Part shown: positions 40,380 through 42,093 of the stretch, piece after piece
How the letters are laid out: each line of letters opens with the position of its first letter
Position numbering within the stretch: position 1 is the stretch's first letter
From: Candidatus Saccharimonadota bacterium
GTDB taxonomy: Bacteria > Patescibacteriota > Saccharimonadia > Saccharimonadales > Saccharimonadaceae
Direction of reading: 5' to 3'
Assembly (NCBI GenBank): GCA_017431945.1
Contig: JAFRJZ010000025.1
Coordinates: 1 to 42,093, forward strand
Length of the DNA stretch: 42,093 nt
Position numbers and translations under genes: made by a program
The notes under the pieces: generated by a model
Database searches by the model: none
The model's input: only the letters and a program-made list of their open reading frames with translations
Told to the model about the DNA's origin: nothing

Positions 40380-41066
40380 ATGATGTATTCTGATTTTCGC
40401 ACCAAACTTATTGCGGCCGCTGACGAAAAGTATCGCGAGTTTTCTCAAAAAGGTATTCCTTGCGAGCGGCCATTCGTCGGCGTTCGCATCCCCAAAATTC
40501 GCGCGTTAGTCAAAGAGATTCCGCCTGAGCATTTTGCTGAATTTCTCGACGCCGAGCCGATTGCTATTGAGGAGGTGATTGCTCGCGGATTTCTCATCGC
40601 TAGATTATCTTATGATGAGATGCTTGAAGTTTTTGATTCTCAAATCAAGCTTCTTGATAACTGGTGTACAGTTGATACTTTTTGTGCTGCGCTGCGTAAG
40701 ACTATTAAGGGTCACGAAGCCGATTTTCTCGATCGCAAAGTCGAACTACTTTTAAGATCCAAAGGTGAATTTGCCACTCGCACTGGTCTAGTCTGTCTGC
40801 TAGATTTTTACGTCAAACCAGACTATTTAAATTTAATCTTTGATCGCGTTGAAGCCCTTAAAGATCGTCAAGACTACTATGTTAAAATGGCGCTCGCCTG
40901 GCTCCTCGCCGAATGTTTTATTAAATTTCCCACCGCTACCTTTGCTTATTTACAGATTTCTCATCTCGAAAAATGGACTTTTAATAAGACTATCTCTAAA
41001 ATCTGTGACTCCTATCGTGTCGATGCCGACACCAAAGAAATCATCAAAAAACTCCGCCGCGCGTGA
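40380..41066 (+). CDS. AlkD-like DNA alkylation repair protein
   Basis: A 228-residue HEAT-like repeat protein of the AlkD family, which excises alkylated bases. Signatures include FVGVRIPKIRALVKEI, EEVIARGFLIARL, DNWCTVDTFCAAL, YYVKMALAWLLAECF and the C-terminal FNKTISKICDSYRV. The length matches the family. Two adjacent ATGs (40380 and 40383) are possible; no ribosome site is visible. The GC-richer codon style returns to that of the core genes. Its stop TGA lies within the next gene's extended -10 box. Confidence 0.85.
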   Translation: MMYSDFRTKLIAAADEKYREFSQKGIPCERPFVGVRIPKIRALVKEIPPEHFAEFLDAEPIAIEEVIARGFLIARLSYDEMLEVFDSQIKLLDNWCTVDTFCAALRKTIKGHEADFLDRKVELLLRSKGEFATRTGLVCLLDFYVKPDYLNLIFDRVEALKDRQDYYVKMALAWLLAECFIKFPTATFAYLQISHLEKWTFNKTISKICDSYRVDADTKEIIKKLRRA

Positions 41067-41072
41067 TATAAT
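41064..41072 (+). promoter_or_regulatory. Extended -10 promoter of the metallo-hydrolase gene
   Basis: TGA-TATAAT overlapping the previous stop; the leader contains GGAGGA before ATG at 41096. Confidence 0.65.
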
Positions 41073-41095
41073 TAAGCCATAACCACGGAGGAAAT

Positions 41096-41710
41096 ATGGA
41101 CAAACTCACCTATCTCGGTCACGCCAGTCTATGTATTGAAACTAGCGAAGGCAAAATAATTTACATTGACCCCTACGCCGGTGACGATGCGGATTACGAG
41201 AGGCCAGCCGATTTAATTCTCGTCACGCACGACCATTACGATCACAACGAAATTTCTAAAGTCAAAAATCGCGCTACCGATGTCAAAATTATCACTGAAA
41301 GGGAAGCGTTAAAAGACGGTGCACATCAATCATTTCACCTTGGTTTTGCCGATATTGAAGCCGTCGAGGCCGGCTATAATAAATTTCATGACGAAACCAA
41401 ATGTGTTGGCTATATCATCACCCTGACTAGCGGCGTCAAACTTTACGTTGCCGGTGATACCACTCTGACTCCGCAAATGAATACTTTCGCCGACCGTAAT
41501 ATCGACTACGCATTTTTCCCGATGGAAGGCATCTACACCATGACGCCCGAAGTAGCGACTACCGCCGCCCAAAAAGTTCAAGCCAAACACAACATTCCTT
41601 ACCATACCGATGCTGAGTCCAACGAAATCAATCATGCCACCGTCGACAAATTTACCGCAGACAACAAATTAATCATCGAAAAAGGCGAGACTATCGACCT
41701 AAAGAAGTAA
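41096..41710 (+). CDS. UlaG-like metallo-beta-lactamase fold hydrolase
   Basis: A 204-residue protein with the MBL-fold metal sites: LGHASLCIE at the start, THDHYDH (about 44-50), a His/Asp region, LYVAGDTT (about 119-126) and PYHTD near the C-terminus. It resembles the small UlaG/UPF0173-type hydrolases; the substrate cannot be told from sequence. GGAGGA lies before the ATG. Confidence 0.88.
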   Translation: MDKLTYLGHASLCIETSEGKIIYIDPYAGDDADYERPADLILVTHDHYDHNEISKVKNRATDVKIITEREALKDGAHQSFHLGFADIEAVEAGYNKFHDETKCVGYIITLTSGVKLYVAGDTTLTPQMNTFADRNIDYAFFPMEGIYTMTPEVATTAAQKVQAKHNIPYHTDAESNEINHATVDKFTADNKLIIEKGETIDLKK

Positions 41711-41749
41711 ACAAACAAAAAACATAGAGTGAGCTTATCGCCCAAAAAC

Positions 41750-41780
41750 TAAAACGACCCCTGTAAATTGGGGACGTTTT
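41750..41780. terminator. Terminator between the metallo-hydrolase gene and tRNA-Lys
   Basis: AAAACGACCCC (41751-41761), loop TGTAAATT, GGGGACGTTTT (41770-41780), one mismatch, with A and T runs on the two sides, so it may work in both directions. Confidence 0.7.
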
Positions 41781-41815
41781 GATTACGAAATGACCCTCAA
41801 GGTCTATCGTATCTA

Positions 41816-41892
41816 TGGTGAGTCGGGTGGGGCTCGAACCCACGACACCGGGCTTAAAAGGCCCGTGCTCTAACCAGCTGAGCTACCGACCC
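41816..41892 (-). tRNA. tRNA-Lys (anticodon TTT)
   Basis: On the minus strand, the acceptor GGGTCGG pairs with CCGACTC (one G-U) and CCA is encoded. The anticodon stem CGGGC/GCCCG encloses CTTTTAA, giving TTT (codons AAA/AAG). The T-arm has GTTCGAGCC. Confidence 0.95.
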
Positions 41893-41908
41893 TAGCTAGA
41901 ACTTCCTA

Positions 41909-41917
41909 ATTATATCA
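41909..41917 (-). promoter_or_regulatory. Extended -10 promoter of tRNA-Lys
   Basis: On the minus strand, TGA-TATAAT 16 bases before the tRNA 5' end. Confidence 0.65.
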
Positions 41918-41956
41918 CAAAATACTAAAAATTTAAAGACTAAAGAAATTAACGGT

Positions 41957-42093
41957 TTAATTAAAGAATTCGGAACAAGCCGTTTTTAAGTAGTTATCTT
42001 CATTATAAAATAATTCTGGATTATTGTGTCGATTTTCCCATTCTCTAAGTATTAATTCTAGATCTTTTAAGTTAAATGTTAAATCTCTGTAAA
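41957..42093 (-). CDS. C-terminal end of a truncated ORF at the window edge
   Basis: On the minus strand a frame is open from the window edge to TAA at 41957-41959, giving 44 residues that begin YRDLTFNLKDLELILREW and end KTACSEFFN. The protein starts outside the window, so no family or length can be given. A chance open frame is possible. Confidence 0.45.
   Translation of the reverse strand, partial: YRDLTFNLKDLELILREWENRHNNPELFYNEDNYLKTACSEFFN

Overview
This window looks like a chromosome segment from a small, host-dependent bacterium of the Patescibacteria (CPR), most likely Candidatus Saccharibacteria (TM7) or a close relative. This is an inference from gene content and style: compact gene spacing, trimmed housekeeping proteins (UvrC without its C-terminal helix-hairpin-helix part, YchF without most of its helical arm), many membrane-anchored surface proteins, and extended -10 promoters placed right at start codons. 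TGA is used as an ordinary stop codon (ruvC, radA), which argues against the recoded CPR lineages Gracilibacteria and Absconditabacteria.

Layout. 1-475: 3' end of 23S rRNA, 5S rRNA and a terminator. 480-4284: S-adenosylhomocysteinase, divergent from a large repeat-rich surface protein. 4340-11575: mostly housekeeping (nusA, ruvC, radA, ruvA, rplS, an RNase HII-YraN fusion, an HD hydrolase), interrupted by a glycosidase-like gene. 11690-15620: an AT-rich accessory stretch with a membrane protein, small unknowns, gene remnants, a metallophosphoesterase, a strongly structured putative RNA upstream of a transglutaminase-like protein, and a solitary MazF/PemK-like toxin. 15730-18421: ychF, a small unknown and an AAA kinase-CYTH fusion. 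18600-25930: a remnant of a small protein, then an envelope cluster (rhodanese-like, thioredoxin-like, polytopic protein with an acidic tail, membrane-anchored HNH nuclease), then uvrC, a holin-like protein, secG and an oligopeptide-binding protein. 25972-34307: tRNA-Leu, tRNA-Val, surface proteins, a two-component system, cardiolipin synthase and a DUF362 protein. 34440-40374: an accessory and defence region with a second structured RNA and Cys-rich peptide, an MmeI-like restriction-modification enzyme, an Abi_C/HEPN protein broken by a frameshift in an A8 tract, and a BRO-XRE regulator. 40380-end: AlkD-like and metallo-hydrolase genes, tRNA-Lys and a truncated ORF.

Themes. (1) At least fourteen start codons lie 6 or 7 nt after a TATAAT-type box, almost always preceded by TGn, which predicts widespread leaderless transcription; a second set of genes has leaders with strong Shine-Dalgarno sequences. 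(2) Two housekeeping genes (rnhB-yraN and ychF) carry in-frame, GC-rich palindromic insertions that look like a small mobile palindromic element tolerated inside proteins. (3) Two intergenic regions (13978-14116 and 34480-34594) have long, nested, near-perfect stems and may be structured RNAs or regulatory leaders. (4) Two surface proteins share an IPVPxTGxF signal ahead of a C-terminal membrane segment, a likely sortase-type anchor.
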